64,000 nt of DNA from Alentia gelatinosa (Eukaryota > Annelida > Polychaeta > Phyllodocida > Polynoidae). How positions within the stretch are numbered: position 1 is the stretch's first letter; every line of letters starts with the position of its first letter. The stretch is taken from contig OX465587.1 in assembly GCA_950022655.1 (NCBI GenBank), forward strand, positions 36,079,153 to 36,143,152, written 5' to 3'. The translations under genes and the position numbers were made by a program. Positions 37,738-51,066 of the stretch are shown piece after piece. The notes beneath the pieces are model-generated. The model saw only the letters and a program-made list of their open reading frames with translations, made no database searches and was not told the DNA's origin.

Positions 37738-40511
37738 GATATATGTGTGAAGAAAACCAGCCACCTAGGGCTGACGACATGTTGTTTTTATGGGATAGCT
37801 ATATGTACGATAGATCAAAGAAACAATGCATGTAACTATTGGACCAATAAAAGAATGTATTTAAAAAATAGAACTATCCGTGGATTCTATCGAAAAACAA
37901 ACGCCTCGTTCCTGTCACTGAATATCCATTGATTTCTTCGCGACTCGGTGAAATACCAAACATTCAATCCCACAATGCACCGTAAAATGCTCTTCGCGCC
38001 ACCTGGTGAAAAAGTGGGCGATCGAAGCAGGAGTTGGACAGGTGGGTCGGGGATAGACTGTAGTGCTGGCTTTGTGGTGTGGTGTTTGGTCTAGCGGTGC
38101 AGGAATCAATATTGCAAGACAATAACATCTTGTAGCATATGCACGTGAATGTATTATGTGGAGGGGCTGTCGGCAAGTCGTATGTATATGGAAACACCGT
38201 GCACAGGGTATACCAGTCTCTGTCAGAGATCATGCTACCTTCATTTTATTCCCACACCAGCTTCTTTTATTGCTGATACAGATAATGCAAGCTACGCATA
38301 CAGAAACTACTAATTCAAATCACAGTTCGTTTGAGTATCTCGAGTTACTTACTGCCATAGGCTTTACTTTGATGGCCCAGACTTGACGATATAATGGGCC
38401 AGTCTTTCTCAGCTTTATGGGCCAGTATTTCAAAGTCTGAGCAGCCGCAATTTAATTAATTGTGTGATAAGCCAGACTTTTACTGCGTTTTCGGCCAAGC
38501 TAGATTTTTCATTTGTAATTATCACAATATCTACAAATCGGGGGAAATTTACAAATTCAGACTGGACCCAGTTGAACAGCAACAATCTGCATAAAGTCTC
38601 CTCCAGGCTACGGAAACGGCGACATTTTCATATCTACAGATTTTCAAACATGTTCTTCATTCCAACTATCGATGATTGTTTAACGTTAACATGTTGTGCA
38701 TTGGAAGAAATCAGTAATACAAAGATAAATCAATACACTTCACTGAATTTGCAATATGAAATTACCCTCTCAAAAGTCATGTCTGCGGGCTGTCCCATCC
38801 GACACGCTCACTTAAATGCTCATGAAATTTTACATTTTACCCTATAGATAGGTATGAAGCGTTTGATGTCATGGATATGCTATTACTTTTGATATGAAGC
38901 CAAGTAGTTAATGTACTACTGTGATAAAGCTCTTCGATTTTCCCGTCCGTCATGGAGAAAACACCCTGTTAAGTGCTCAATGAACCACTCTTTTACCTCA
39001 TAGCATTGTTGTCTTTCTCTGAAGAGCACTTTCTGATTGCCTCCTCACTTGGGAGCAGTTCTTGGTAATGTCGATTAATTGTGCAGATCATTGCCTTCTG
39101 CAGGCGTTCAGGGAATCCTCGTTTTTAGTGCCTGTTTATTGTTGTTTATCTCGACGTGCTTTGTGCTGGTAACATGATGAAGGGGCTCGGTGCAGATTTG
39201 ATGATCCTCACCCGGATGCAGACGACACCCAGCAGCGTCTTCCGGGATTTAGAACGGACGCGGGACGGACGCTGTCCAGACGCTGTCCGGGATTTGTGAA
39301 CGCGGAGAATCTGTCAAACGTCCACGGATGACTTTATAATACCCTACTAACACCCCCTGAGGGAAATCTTTAACGCTGACCGATGTCGTAAAATCGTAAC
39401 ATCCTACAATGTCGTAAAAGTAATCAAATACCACCACGACGACGACGAAGAAAGCTTCATTGTTCCTAGCTTATGTCAGAAAAGATTGTGGGCACTCAAC
39501 AAAAGTTATGACCCAAGGCACTGAGAGAGACCCTGAGATTTATAGGCGGATGGGTCTTTAGTCAGAGTAGGAAATGCATTACTCTTTTAACATTCATGTT
39601 CTGGTCTGAGGGTGTTGTGGGTCTGTGACTGAGTTGATGCCCCACTTTATCCCCCTCACCTCATCTTTGTTATCTCTTGGCAGACTGGAACATTAGCTAC
39701 TGCGTCTCGAAAAAGGAGAAATCATGGAAACCAGAGAAGCCATGTTTTCTGGTTAGTTCCAGTGGTCCACCTCTTAGTATGGTACATGTTTATAGCATTA
39801 TCATCATCCCAAAGGTAAAGAGTTGACTTCAGCAGGGATCCCCACACACCCGAGCTCTCATTTGTATCTGTGTGTATCAGAGGGAAACTGATTTCGGGTG
39901 GCCGAATTCCTGAGATTCAGAGTTAGTTTCCTGGATTGTATAGACAAGACAACCTTGTTCGAGGTACATACAATCTGAAACCCTCACCGACACCCATAAC
40001 CCCTATTACCCCTATAATTATCAATATTTCCACCTCCGATTAGCGTTGAAGTCAAGTTGCCACCTTGTTGATGAACTCGGCAAAATTGAACTACCTTTAA
40101 AATCTATTTGTCGCGTTATGGGTTTACTCATCATATTTTGAAAGTGCTGAGATTGACAAGTTATATTTAGTAACCGTTCAGCTTTAAATACACCTAGAGA
40201 AGACATCTGGCCTTACCTAACATGGCCTTGATCTAGAACTGTGTATGGATTGGAAGTTAAAAATACAGTGTATTGATCAAGGTGACCTTTCTGCTCTCTG
40301 CTGTATAGAGACAAGCCTTGTGATGTGTCAGAGTCAGTGTTTGTATCCCTCAGTGTAAAGGGCATCACATAGATTGATCACTTTGTAATGTTGAATGTAA
40401 CGCAATGTATGATAGTGTAGAGTGTATATATTGTAGGGTGTAAGAAATGTATAAGAGAGAGTGGGTTGTATAGGATGTAGATTGATAGAAGATATTTCTA
40501 TATTATATATA
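37738..40511. other. BICDL1 intron; no gene seen
   Basis: Mostly AT-rich. Around 39180-39300 it is CpG-rich with repeated GGACGCTGTCC. ORFs are short and without family features. Confidence 0.45.
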
Positions 40512-40889
40512 CAGTAAAACCACGCGTAAGCGGACACCATCTGTTCCAGGTCAAAGTGAGGGTTTACGGGGGGTGTCCGCTTATGCAGGGTTTTCAAGTT
40601 TCAAGCGGGCCAATATACAAGTGATATATATCGATATGTAGGGGAGACAGAGGGGATGGTAGATCTGAAATCCATTTTCCAATTTCTTAATTGGATCTGA
40701 AGTTATTAGACTTTGAATTACAAAATGTATTTAATATGAAGATACTCACACACACTCATAAAAAGCACAGATTACTCTATTTTTGGTAGGGTATCCGGCG
40801 GAAGTGTCCGCGTGCACGGGGTTTTAGGCCGTTTCGTTCCGAAATAACTGTCCGCTTACGCGTGGTGTCCGTTAGGCGGGGTTTCTACT
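40512..40889. mobile_element. CAGTAAAACC TIR element (Tc/mariner-like MITE)
   Basis: The left end CAGTAAAACCACGCGTAAG, with CGGACACC, is mirrored at the right by GTCCGCTTACGCGTGG...GGTTTCTACTA. TA flanks it. It has internal GTGTCCGC motifs on both sides. About 378 bp, non-coding. Confidence 0.7.
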
Positions 40890-41033
40890 ATACATTTAGA
40901 GGGTAATTAATCAGAATATATATTACATTGCCGCGTTTAGGTACGTCGGTTTGGGTTGGGAGGCAAGTAAAGGTTTCAGGGCACTGTTTGAGAAGTTGAA
41001 CGTATGTCGGCGAGGGGTCCTTTTATTTATCCT

Positions 41034-41549
41034 ACCCCTAATATAAAATACCATAGGCTTAACATTACGTTTCTGTATGCCATGCTGACTGTCATACGGA
41101 GTCTTATATGCCTCTAGTGGTATACAAAATTGTTATTACATAATATTTCCAGAATCGAGGAGACGGGGTAGGATAAAATCAAAACCTGATTCGTTTTAAT
41201 CTTGGCCACCGCATGCCACTCTTGGAGTTTGGCTCCGGACTTCATGTGGCGAATCTAGTTTTACGATATCGTAAAACTGGATGAGGTTTAATCTTGGCCA
41301 TCGTATTCCACGACTGGAGTTTGGCAAAGTGACTTCATGAGGCGAAACTTCAGGAGTGGAATGCGGTGGCCAAGATTAAAACGAATCAGGTTTTGATTTC
41401 ATCCTACCCCATCTCCTCGATTTTGGATTATTACGTGATAACAATTCTGTATGCCACTAGTGGCATATAAAACTCTGTATGCCAGTCAGCGTGGCATACC
41501 GAAACCCAATGTTAAGCCTATGGGATTTTATATTAGGGGTAGGATTATA
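41034..41549. mobile_element. Foldback element with A-B-A' symmetry
   Basis: The outer arms are long inverted repeats: TTATCCTACCCCTAATATA...CCATAGGCTTAACATTACG at the left and AATGTTAAGCCTATGG...TATTAGGGGTAGGATTATA at the right. Each arm is itself an A module bounded by CCTACCCC / GGGGTAGGAT. The centre is a hairpin (CCTGATTCGTTTTAATCTTG, with its complement at 41370-41395). The right inner part carries TGAGGCGAA. Confidence 0.85.
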
Positions 41550-41551
41550 CA

Positions 41552-41892
41552 TATTACTATATACCCATGCCGTATATACTGTAAATACGTACCGTTTTGG
41601 CATATGACGTAAAAATACTGTACGGACCAGTGGTCCGTGCACCAAAATACGGACTACCTACCCATACACATTTATTAAAATTTTGGTTGTTAATAAAAAT
41701 TAAATCGATTTTTTTTTTAATTTCGGGTATATAGTAAATATATAACGTCCAACCATGCTTGTACAAGTCACAGAACTCGATGCTAATTTACCGTTGGTAC
41801 GGAACTCGGCGTAAACGCCTCGGTCCGTACATACCGTAAATTATCATCTCGTTCTGTGACTTGTACAGCATGGTCAGGACGTTCTATATAAA
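41552..41892. mobile_element. Two-module hairpin element, copy 2
   Basis: Module A, 41552-41740, has ends TATTACTATATACCC / GGGTATATAGTAAATA. Hairpin module, 41741-41892, has arms AACGTCC..CCATGCTTGTACAAGTCAC and GTGACTTGTACAGCATGG..GGACGTT; its inner stem is GGTACGGAAC / GGTCCGTAC with apex CGGCGTAAACGCCTCGG. Confidence 0.82.
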
Positions 41893-42389
41893 TCTTAGAT
41901 AATCTCACATACGTAGGAGTGGAGAAGATCGTCGCGTGCGTTGTACACAGTGATGGGTGCGCTATCTGCTCTCTGTTCACCCAACCCTGATGGGCGTACA
42001 GGGTGTGAGTAGTATACACAGAGTGAGCTGTGTCACGGGCGACTGACTTCCCCGTGTCACGCTCCACTGACGCCGTGAGCCCAGCGTGAAGAGAAACACC
42101 AGCCACTATCCAGGATCATCATGCTTCACCTGACGTTTATAGCGTGCAGTGTCGTTTATGTATCATAAGTAAATCCTTGGTTTCATTTCCGGTTTATATA
42201 ATCATTGTTCTTTTTTTCTTTTTTTTGTATAGCAAAGAAAGTTCACACGTACAACATAGCCTAGTAACATTTCTTTGTTGCATGATTACCTTTGCTCCTC
42301 TTTTTTCCCCCATTTTTGTCTTATTCAATTCGTTTATGTCTTTTTCCCTCCCCTCTCAGGACCCATCCCTTCCAAGAACAAGGCAGCTG

Positions 42390-42470
42390 CTTTATTAGTG
42401 TGAATGAGGCTCAATTTATACTATCTCTCTTTCATTCAAGAATAATGATTAAGTATGAACAGCTTAGTAA
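42390..42470 (+). repeat. Fragment of the ATGTCAGTT MITE
   Basis: TTATTAGTGTGAATGAGGCTC plus ATTTATACTATCTCTCTTT match the middle of the family. Confidence 0.6.
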
Positions 42471-42699
42471 AGGGCAATCAATCAAAGCAAACTAGGAAAG
42501 GTGTTAGCTGGTACAAACTAGATAAGAGAAGTACCAGGAGTCTAGCTACTTCTCCCAGCCCCTCACCACATTTTTCAATATATTTCCTATGTAATTAATG
42601 CTTCAGTTGATTTTTTATTGTTCCTCTTAGGTTTGGATAAATTTGACAAAACTTAAAATTCACTCATTTGGCATTAGCATTAATCAAAATAATCCATTT

Positions 42700-42768
42700 T
42701 TGTCTGATAGTCCCTATATACCATCAGGGTCCCCTGGGACGTTAAACCACAAACAAACAAACAGACTG
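42700..42768 (+). repeat. 3' end of a second SINE-like family
   Basis: GTCCCTATATACCATCAGGGTCCC..GGGACGTTAAACCACAAACAAACAAAC recurs at 63505-63560 with a similar tail. Confidence 0.6.
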
Positions 42769-43129
42769 ATGCTTGTCAAATAAAGATCACCAGGTGGCGG
42801 CACGGTGAATTGTAGGATATGCCTTTAATCTGCCCTGAAGACCCGCCATACACAGTGCCTCGTCTGTAGTTATAGTCGGGGCGTGTGTTTCTCACGGCGG
42901 AAGGCGGGTCGGTGACGGTCACTCAGTGCAAACCACACCTTCACCTAAAACACGCCGGAGAAGACGCTTACTTTAAGAATATGTGGGAAGTGTTAGTGGG
43001 AAGATTAATGTGCAGGTTAAATATGGTTGATACCTTGTGTGTGCCATTACCTGCATACAGTCAGTGAACGATCAATTGTGTTATATAATATATGTATACT
43101 ACCATAAGTATGAGTGATTAGTACTATAT

Positions 43130-43300
43130 GGAGACATGGTTAGCGTGACTGAATGGAATATGTTCCGAGTTGTATTAGTCAGAAATATTCACAGAGATCG
43201 AAGAACGAGGTGAATATGTTCCGACCAGAACAACAAGGAAAAGATGTAATTCAGTCACACTCACTATGTCTCCTTATTATATACCTGGAAATCATTAAAA
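43130..43300. mobile_element. Degenerate hairpin element, copy 5
   Basis: GGAGACATGGTTAGCGTGACTG pairs with CAGTCACACTCACTATGTCTCC. Inner GGAATATGTTCCGA and GTGAATATGTTCCGACC occur. ACGAGGTGAAT stands near the apex, and TTATTATATACCTGG follows, as in copy 1. Confidence 0.6.
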
Positions 43301-44139
43301 ACTCCATTTTACAACTGATTAAATAGAAGAATGACATTGGCCACGTGGTTTGGAGGGACTTATGAATCAGTAGAAGTAAGAAGTTCTCCTATGGATATAC
43401 ATATTGTATATATATAATGATATACATGAATTACCATTACATAAATTACAAACGATATAAAACACCAGATTCATTCATTCTACGTTTTATGCAGTACCAT
43501 ACGTATGCTACTACGTGTATCACATGAATTAGCAAATTTTTGTTTATGTCCCAATGTTAATTCTTGAGACTAATGTAAATCCGAGGAGGGAAAAAAAGCG
43601 ACAATTATGTAGACGAGTAGTTCAACCCATCTGTACTTTAGTCGATATCTGTTGGCCTTTCGTAATATTTATGCACGTTGAACCTTGTTAGTTATTAAAC
43701 ACCATTAGTCATATTACTGTGTTTTACACTTTGACCCACCTGACAATTCTAGTGTCTATGAATGTAGTACATGTATATACTTGGACTGCTTTCAAAGACC
43801 TAAGTCCACTACTTTCTCAAGATTAGTGTCAGGGTCTGACCACTCTTCTCTTATGATATATGAGCACTTAGCAAGCTTACAGTTCTAACCCAGACTTTAT
43901 CAATATTATTGTCGGTCTGGAACCTATATTGTTGAGAGATTAACCCTCAATTGTATATGTTCTTATTATACTTCTTGTCGGTCAACAAGGTTGCAGATCT
44001 TTATACAAACTTTAGATATAATACAAGGCTTTGATCAAGCCGTGTATGTAAATATTTGGCCGTGTTTATTCAAAAATTGCCCGTGAATATCATGGCAGCA
44101 CGGCTTGCCGCCTGAAACAGTGACTGGCCAAATCAAACC

Positions 44140-44385
44140 AGTTTATATCTACTGCTATATCAAAGGCCAATCCTTCTCTTCTGTGCCTATGTGTTGTCTG
44201 ATGTAAAAGATCCCTCACCTCGGTAAAGACTTCGTTAGATTTCTACCTACATTCATCTCCTAGATTCGATCACCACCCCCGTGGTGTAAAAGCAGTGAGA
44301 AAAGGCTGAACGTTGGGAAAGTCTAGAAAGAACCTGTAATGGTTGACCAAATGTTAAATCAGACAAACAAAACAAAAACCAGTTT
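44140..44385 (+). repeat. SINE body, diverged
   Basis: TCTACTGCTATATCAAAGGCCAATCC, CACCTCGGTAAAG, GATTCGATCACCACCCCCGTGG and the CAGACAAACAAAAC tail match the SINE at 62733. Confidence 0.8.
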
Positions 44386-44829
44386 ACGGCCTGACGATCT
44401 AAATTAAGTAATAATTGAGATTTTAAAAAAAACGACGCGAAAACACTTCTGAAGTCAACCGATGCTAAAAATAAAATTAATAAGAAAATATATTTATGAT
44501 AAAATGCATGAAGTATTCTAACCTGATACCAGGATGGAAGTCTGCTCGGTTTACGTAGTCATTGAATAACTCTATATAAAAATCATTGAATAACTAGCAT
44601 AACATTGTCAGAGTATGACAATATGTTCAACGTTCACATGATTCCTCACTTAAAATCTGGCGATTACACAGCATCACACACTTGGAGAGGCACTTAACTA
44701 AACGGAGGCCACGTGTGTCTATGTACCGGAGTGATTCGACTTCAACAGTTCCCAGCTCTATCTTTTCCACAAGTCATGCACCATTTAAAAGTATAGTTAC
44801 ATAACAAAACCGAGTAGGTTAACACTATA

Positions 44830-45141
44830 TATTACTATATACCTGTGAGCGAATGTCTATGAAATACTACCCGCTGCTAGGGGTGTAGTATAGATAATGT
44901 TCGTGCCCAGCGGGCCGTATTGAATGGCATAGGCTTTGTACAGTTAACAGCACGGCGGTTCAAACGAGTAGCAGGTATATAGTAATAAGAAAACGTAGTG
45001 ACTGAGCCCGTACGGTGTCCGTTCTCGGTCAATTGATGAAAAAATACGGCCCTCCCGCCTGCGACGTCGGGCCGTATTTTTTCATCAAATGACCGAGAAC
45101 GGACACCCGTACGGGCTCAGTAGCCACGTTTTCTCATATTA
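44830..45141. mobile_element. Two-module hairpin element, copy 3
   Basis: Module A: perfect 16-bp inverted ends TATTACTATATACCTG and CAGGTATATAGTAATA (44830-44986), with GCTAGGGGTGTAGTA inside. Hairpin module 44988-45141: arms of more than 50 bp that are nearly perfect complements (GTCCGTTCTCGGTCA, ATGAAAAAATACGGCCC and their complements). Apex TCCCGCCTGCGACGTC. ATATTA lies at both outer edges. Confidence 0.85.
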
Positions 45142-47929
45142 AATAAGAAAATACAAACATATGATAATGTAAAAATACAATGGCTAATACTGGGTAGGAA
45201 ACGATTATATACAAACTAGGTATATTGTATAATGATTTTTATAACTAAATGTTATATGGAGATTTATACATTTTTCCCGAAGCAGAAAATAATATTCATA
45301 GACACATCCGAAGGTTACATTTAGTATTTACAAACCCAGATCTGTGTATGAATGGTCGAATCTAGTTACAGTTTACGTCTTTGCACGACAAAATATAATC
45401 AATAGACCATAAACTCAATCTAGAACAGAAGAAACTGTGACACTGTATTATAAAAGCCCATGTAGACATTCAGAATTTTATTAGGCGAACAATACAAGAT
45501 ATTCATATGAATTGCCCTAATAAATGCATATTTTCCGTGGAGCTAAATCATTAAAAAACAATATCTAGATATCAAGTTGTGGTTTTCTGGCAGTGCCAGG
45601 ACCGTTCCAGAAGGCTAGAGGTTATAGCACGTTTTGCATTTTGTCCTTCAATCAATAAAAACCAGCGCTGTATAATGTTAAGAGTATGAAATGGCAGCAC
45701 TGCCTTATCGCGGTTCACATTCGGTTCAGATGGTATCTATATAATGTCATTTTATTATGAATTTGAATGATAAAGATAAAAGGAGGAATATATTCACTCA
45801 TTAAGTTCTCTTGGCATACACACACTTGTTGCTATGATCAGGTTTGTTTTTTCTTTTAACAAGACGTATCTTTACATTATGCTCTTGGTTTAATTTGATA
45901 TTCTTTCTCTATATCAAACAATATTAAACTGTGCTTTCTGTTTGCGTTTGCACTGTGTACTATTGCATAATATGAATTAACTATAACATAGAAACAGATG
46001 AGTAAGATAAACGAATCTAAGTTATAATGCAGGTCAGTACATAAAGAAAAGCGCGGGATGTAGTTAGGTAAGGTATTTTTCTCTAGCATGTATGTTGATA
46101 TGCAATTTGAAACGTGAACCCTGTTATTACAGTCTATTTGAACTAACGTGCGAGTTAAAGAGTTTTTTTCTTGAATAAACAAGTAATAACTGTCGGTGCA
46201 CGCAATCATGGCAATAGCTATAATAACAAAGTACTAACCGTGCCCCCGCTACCGCACAAACTGTAATTACACTTAAATCCATTTTTTCTCATTTGACAAT
46301 GTTTGATTTTAACATTTTCTATATCTGACGCCCGCGGCCATGCAAGCTCATAGAAAACATGGTATCCCCCATTTTATGTCTATCATATGTGATTAAGCCA
46401 CAGAAAACCCTGGCCTTTCCAATATAGACCTATCATTATTATTTATGTTTTATATTTCAAATTGTGTCATGATGTGGCATGTTGTTCAGAGCTAGTTGTA
46501 CACCCTAGCAATAGAAGAAGTTAGATGATTTTTTATCATGAAAGTGATTAGAGGTTAAACTCCCCCCCCCCCCCCCATGAAAAAAAAACCACAACAACAA
46601 ACAAACAAACCACAACAACTTTTTTAATCTTCTTTAGTGTGATTTATAACGATATGTTTTCTTCCTTGTTCAAGATTAAGGGAAGCACACACAAAGAATA
46701 TCAAAAAAAGAAATGAGAATAGTAGGTGTACATTGAGCATTGTGCTGATAAGAGACCGTCAGTACGCAGTGTGGTGTGAAGGTCGCACGCTCAATGTTTT
46801 AGTAAACAAAGTACGTGGTGGCTTAATTGTAGGCGTAGCTCTGTTGCCGCCTTGGAACTGATACTTTAAAAAAAAATACCCAACAAGTATATTTATAGAA
46901 ACGCTCATGTGTTTTTTCTTCTAAGATTCCTAGGTGTCTTGATAGACTTTTTTAATAAGCGATATATAATTAGAACAGGTAGCACAATTTATCATTCTAC
47001 CTGTGCATATGAGTCATTCGACAGACCACCTCGTGGTTTTATGTTGAAAAACAATACCGGTCTCAGAGTATTTGCCAGCTGACCCGATTGTTAGTATCCA
47101 GATAAAATTAATAGTTTTATTAATTCCGTATCAAAAGGGGGTCAACTGGCCCAGTCCCTAGGTAAATATGTTTCTGGTTTAGTCCTTTATCATTCGTGTC
47201 AACCGCTGATAATCTTTTTCCCACCTCAGTCATTTGTATTTCTAATTTCTTATTGTGATCCTCGGCATCTGCCACACTGGTGAAACATTATTTCTACTAC
47301 GGTTCTGAACCTAGTGAAATAGTAACCAAATAGTCATACTGCCTTCATAAACATGTCACCGGAGACAAGAGATTTATGATAGGTTGATGATAATATTTCC
47401 CTTCAACCAATCGCTTCCTAACAATTTTATCTACAGCGATACAAAGTTAGAAGCCTAGAAACAGTACAGATAGCATGTGGTACATCATGCCCAACTTTGA
47501 AGAACCCTATAGATAAAAGAATGATCAAGTCCATACACGTCCAGTTTCCCCCCGATTACACAACAGATGATATGGTTCAGGTAGGGGGAGGCAGGGAATA
47601 GGGTTTAAGTAGGGGGAGGGGCTGGGAGGTGATGTCCATACTCACCTTATCATTCATGATTAAACATGATAAAATCATCGGACCGTGTTCAATGTTCAAG
47701 CTTTTTATGGGACTTGCCGCAGAAGTGCGAATTCCCACTTTTCAGACTCATTCCTATAGATTCGAGTAGGTTTAGGTCCCCATCCACTTCTGTAAAAGTA
47801 CTCTATCGTATAATATCATATTTCTATATAACGCCCGCCACAGCGGTCCCAAATATGTGCATTTTTGAATAATAAATGAACATAACTTCGAGGTTCCCAT
47901 CTCTACCTCACGAGATAAAGCGTTTCCGT
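45142..47929. other. BICDL1 intron; no gene seen
   Basis: AT-rich with one poly-C run (46561-46577). No terminal-repeat pair identified. Confidence 0.45.
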
Positions 47930-48260
47930 GACCTAATTACGTCATAAACCGGTCACCGGAAGTCGATATCGCTGTGTTTCCGTGATCCAGGGGGCGCTGC
48001 TGGTTTCTGAGTTTGGGACGCTGACCCACCTACATATGACGTCACGTCTTTTCTAGTGGCACCACCTACCGGAGCGCCCGCAGCCGACTTTCGGGAGACC
48101 CAGTTGGCCAACGAGGAGTTGGCGAAATCAATCCAACCGTATTAACCCGGAAATAGATATGACGAAGCGCCGGCGTGGTTTGTTGATGTTTTGGCGTGGT
48201 GGGAGCGACCCGCCACGCCAGAACTGCCGATGTATGTTAAGCAAATAGAGGCATGATGTG
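47930..48260. promoter_or_regulatory. CpG-rich patch with ETS and CRE sites
   Basis: TTACGTCA (47937-47944), CCGGAAGT (47956-47963) and a full CRE TGACGTCA (48037-48044) lie within 110 bp in a GC-rich patch of an otherwise AT-rich intron. This could be an intronic promoter or enhancer; no clear first exon follows. Confidence 0.35.
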
Positions 48261-48399
48261 TTTACTGGGACTGTGGCCAGGGAGTCACCGGTATTAATAG
48301 AGTGGCCATGTGCGGGTTGTGTCTTCGAGTCGTGGATTTGTGATTTGAGAAGTGGGAGGTGGGGAAGTTATCCACATTCCATTTCTCCCAATGTCGAAA

Positions 48400-50468
48400 T
48401 AGATTTGTTATAGGATATGATTTGGTGACTTACTCTTATTTTTATGATGATGCTGAGTTGTAAATATCATCATAAGGTACATTTATAACACCTTTTGATT
48501 GAATTATAGTCATCCAGAATATCAACACATTTTGTTTCCCGGTATATTGATGTCGTCCTTTTCTTCATGGAGCCAAAGAATGTAATATGTAATATATTTA
48601 TGAGAATCGTGTTGTGTCTCAAAGCTAAGAATATTCGTTGTCTTTTTTCTTAGTTTTATTTAGACTGGCCCTGCTCGGGTTCAGGTGCAGCTGGTTTCCT
48701 TGTCAGACCAGTTATCTTGAGTACACTTTTTTTTTATTTACCATGTTATCAAATTGTAGTAAATCTCAAGTCTAATAACCTTTAATTGACAATTCCTAAT
48801 TTACTAAATTCAAAAAATGCCTCCATAATCTCTGTGCTTGCTACAAAAGTGTTAAAATACTTCGGAATATTTCGTGTTGAACAAAGCCTGGCAAGTGTCC
48901 TCAACGCTCTAGTTACCTCCAAGGCATATGCCAATGTAATTCATGAGTATATGAATGTAAGCTGCAGAACCCTCAGTTATGCCTTCACTTGTTCTGCATG
49001 ACAGAGATGCGATCCTTTGTTCCTTGTCCCTTGTTGCTGGGGAATCTCGTGATGGAGTCCCGGAGAGCTCTTACCTCGAGGTTATTGGTTATTATTGGGT
49101 GGACGGTAGACTTGCTTGGGTCTTTGATTATGGATATGCACTAATAAATGAGACCAATTTGTAATGTGAAGCCTTCATTTAAACCTGTGTCCCAGTGTTG
49201 AGGGGTGGGGTAGAAGGAGAGGTGGGCATAGGACTCTTGAGTCTGAGAAGAGACTGAGGCACGTCTAGGTGGATGTTTTTTTACAAGATCATAGAGCCCA
49301 CAATTTTATTAAAACCGATTGTCAACACAACTTGTGACTCACTTATGGTTAGTGGTATACTTCCCAAAGATTTGATTAAATCTTTACATTGTCTGCATGT
49401 ATTGAGTCGGCTACCTGGTGGTAATTTATCATCATAACACTGACATACTTCTTACTTGACTAGAATAAAACATGGCTCTTTTTTCACATGATGGTACAAA
49501 ATTTTATTATGGCATTAAATCTATAAAATAACATTTTTAAAAACTTTACATTAGAATTCATGTGACACCCGTTAAATGGCCAGTATTCCTACCAGCGAGC
49601 TGACACATCAGCCGGGAGCAGTCGTCATGTTTTATTATAGAGTTCACCCGATCCCAATTAGGGATGTGCACAACTTTAAATCATTCATGAAACAGATAGG
49701 GCAGTTTCCACGTTTTTATATGGTGCCGTAAATTTTCATTTTATGAGAAATAAAACTGTCAGATAGCTAAGATTTAGACATGTCCCGTTTACACCCTTTT
49801 TTCTAGACCAGTTAAATCCTATGTCAAAGCATATATGTATAAATTACCCTAGTTTATTTTCCCAACTTTTATGAGTGATTTACCGGGTGTTGTAGGTCTT
49901 CATGTTGACCGCAGGTTTATAACATCACTGTCGCCTATGACAACCAGTCAACCCAAACAAACCTCTATCAATCCCATATAAAACCTAGAGATTCAAATTT
50001 TCCGGTTATTTACAGTATTCTTGGATTTATTGTTCTGAATAGTCATCGTATTTATAGATTCAAATGTAAGTCTCTATTTTGCCTTTTCAGTGTTTAAATT
50101 TATAGGTCGTGAAAGAAAAAGATCATGCTGAAATCAATATTACAGACTAAACAATACAGTCTTAGTAATCTTTTCATTGCTGTTTCATCAAACAAAAAAT
50201 ATATAATCTTGCTGGAGACCTCACTGAAAGTGTTACACGAGCGGCATTAAGCCCCACATTACACCTGCAGCTCTATAACTCAACTGTGAGCCAATATATC
50301 ACTATACTATGTGAACTATAATCAGCACTCCCTAAACACCTGTGAGTCTGAATTTGATCCTCTCGTTGTAACACTTCCTGGTGACTGTAGATCAGCTGAG
50401 GAATTCGGCGGGAATCTAATGTCGTCTGCTACTGTTATTTTATCTCATGCAAAGACACTATAGAGAAA
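48400..50468. other. BICDL1 intron; no gene seen
   Basis: AT-rich, short ORFs only. Confidence 0.45.
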
Positions 50469-50594
50469 ACCTATGGAAGTTTAGGGTCAGAGCTTGTATC
50501 TCATCGAGTTTGAATGGCGTAGTAATTCATAAGGCGAAGCCGCATGAATTATGTAGTGATTGGATCGAGCTCTGACCCTAAACTTGAATAGGTT
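50469..50594. mobile_element. Hairpin module, copy 6
   Basis: The arms ACCTATGGAAGTTTAGGG..AGCT and the reverse complement AGCTCTGACCCTAAACTT..ATAGGT enclose AATTCATAAGGCGAAGCC / GCATGAATT at the apex. Another TIR module (50671-50814, AATTATCTCACCCC / GTGGTGAGATAAAA) follows. Confidence 0.75.
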
Positions 50595-51066
50595 CCTGAA
50601 TTTATCTCATCCTTCACATTAACTAATGGGCAAACATTTGTGACATAATTCCCCATTGGATATTTTTCCTAATTATCTCACCCCGGTATTTTTTCCATAA
50701 GCTTAACATCAGGAACTCGTACTCCACGGCCATGAGGTTTGTGTACTCAATACTCAATGGCTAATTTGGTGATTCATTTCATCAATAAATAATGTTATAC
50801 GTGGTGAGATAAAATCAGAAACCCACGCGAAGAAAATAACTTGGTCTGCACTCCACCTCGTTTGACCACCGAATATTTTTTAGCATTTCTAATATATTCT
50901 AATATAAAATGAACACAATATTGATCTATGATTCAAAAACTAGCATGGTGACCCCCAAATTTTACGTTAGATATGTGTTCCACAATACTTGGAGATCATC
51001 ATATCAAAATTTCAAGAAATTGACATGGGTTTTAATTTTCAAGCCAAATTGTCCAGTATGCCTTTA

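Noticed and set aside
48060..48145. Exon-like ADFRETQLANEELAKSIQPY frame
   Set aside because: Looks helical and follows a CCCGCAG acceptor, but it reaches a stop without a donor and joins nothing in phase; kept only as part of the promoter-like patch.
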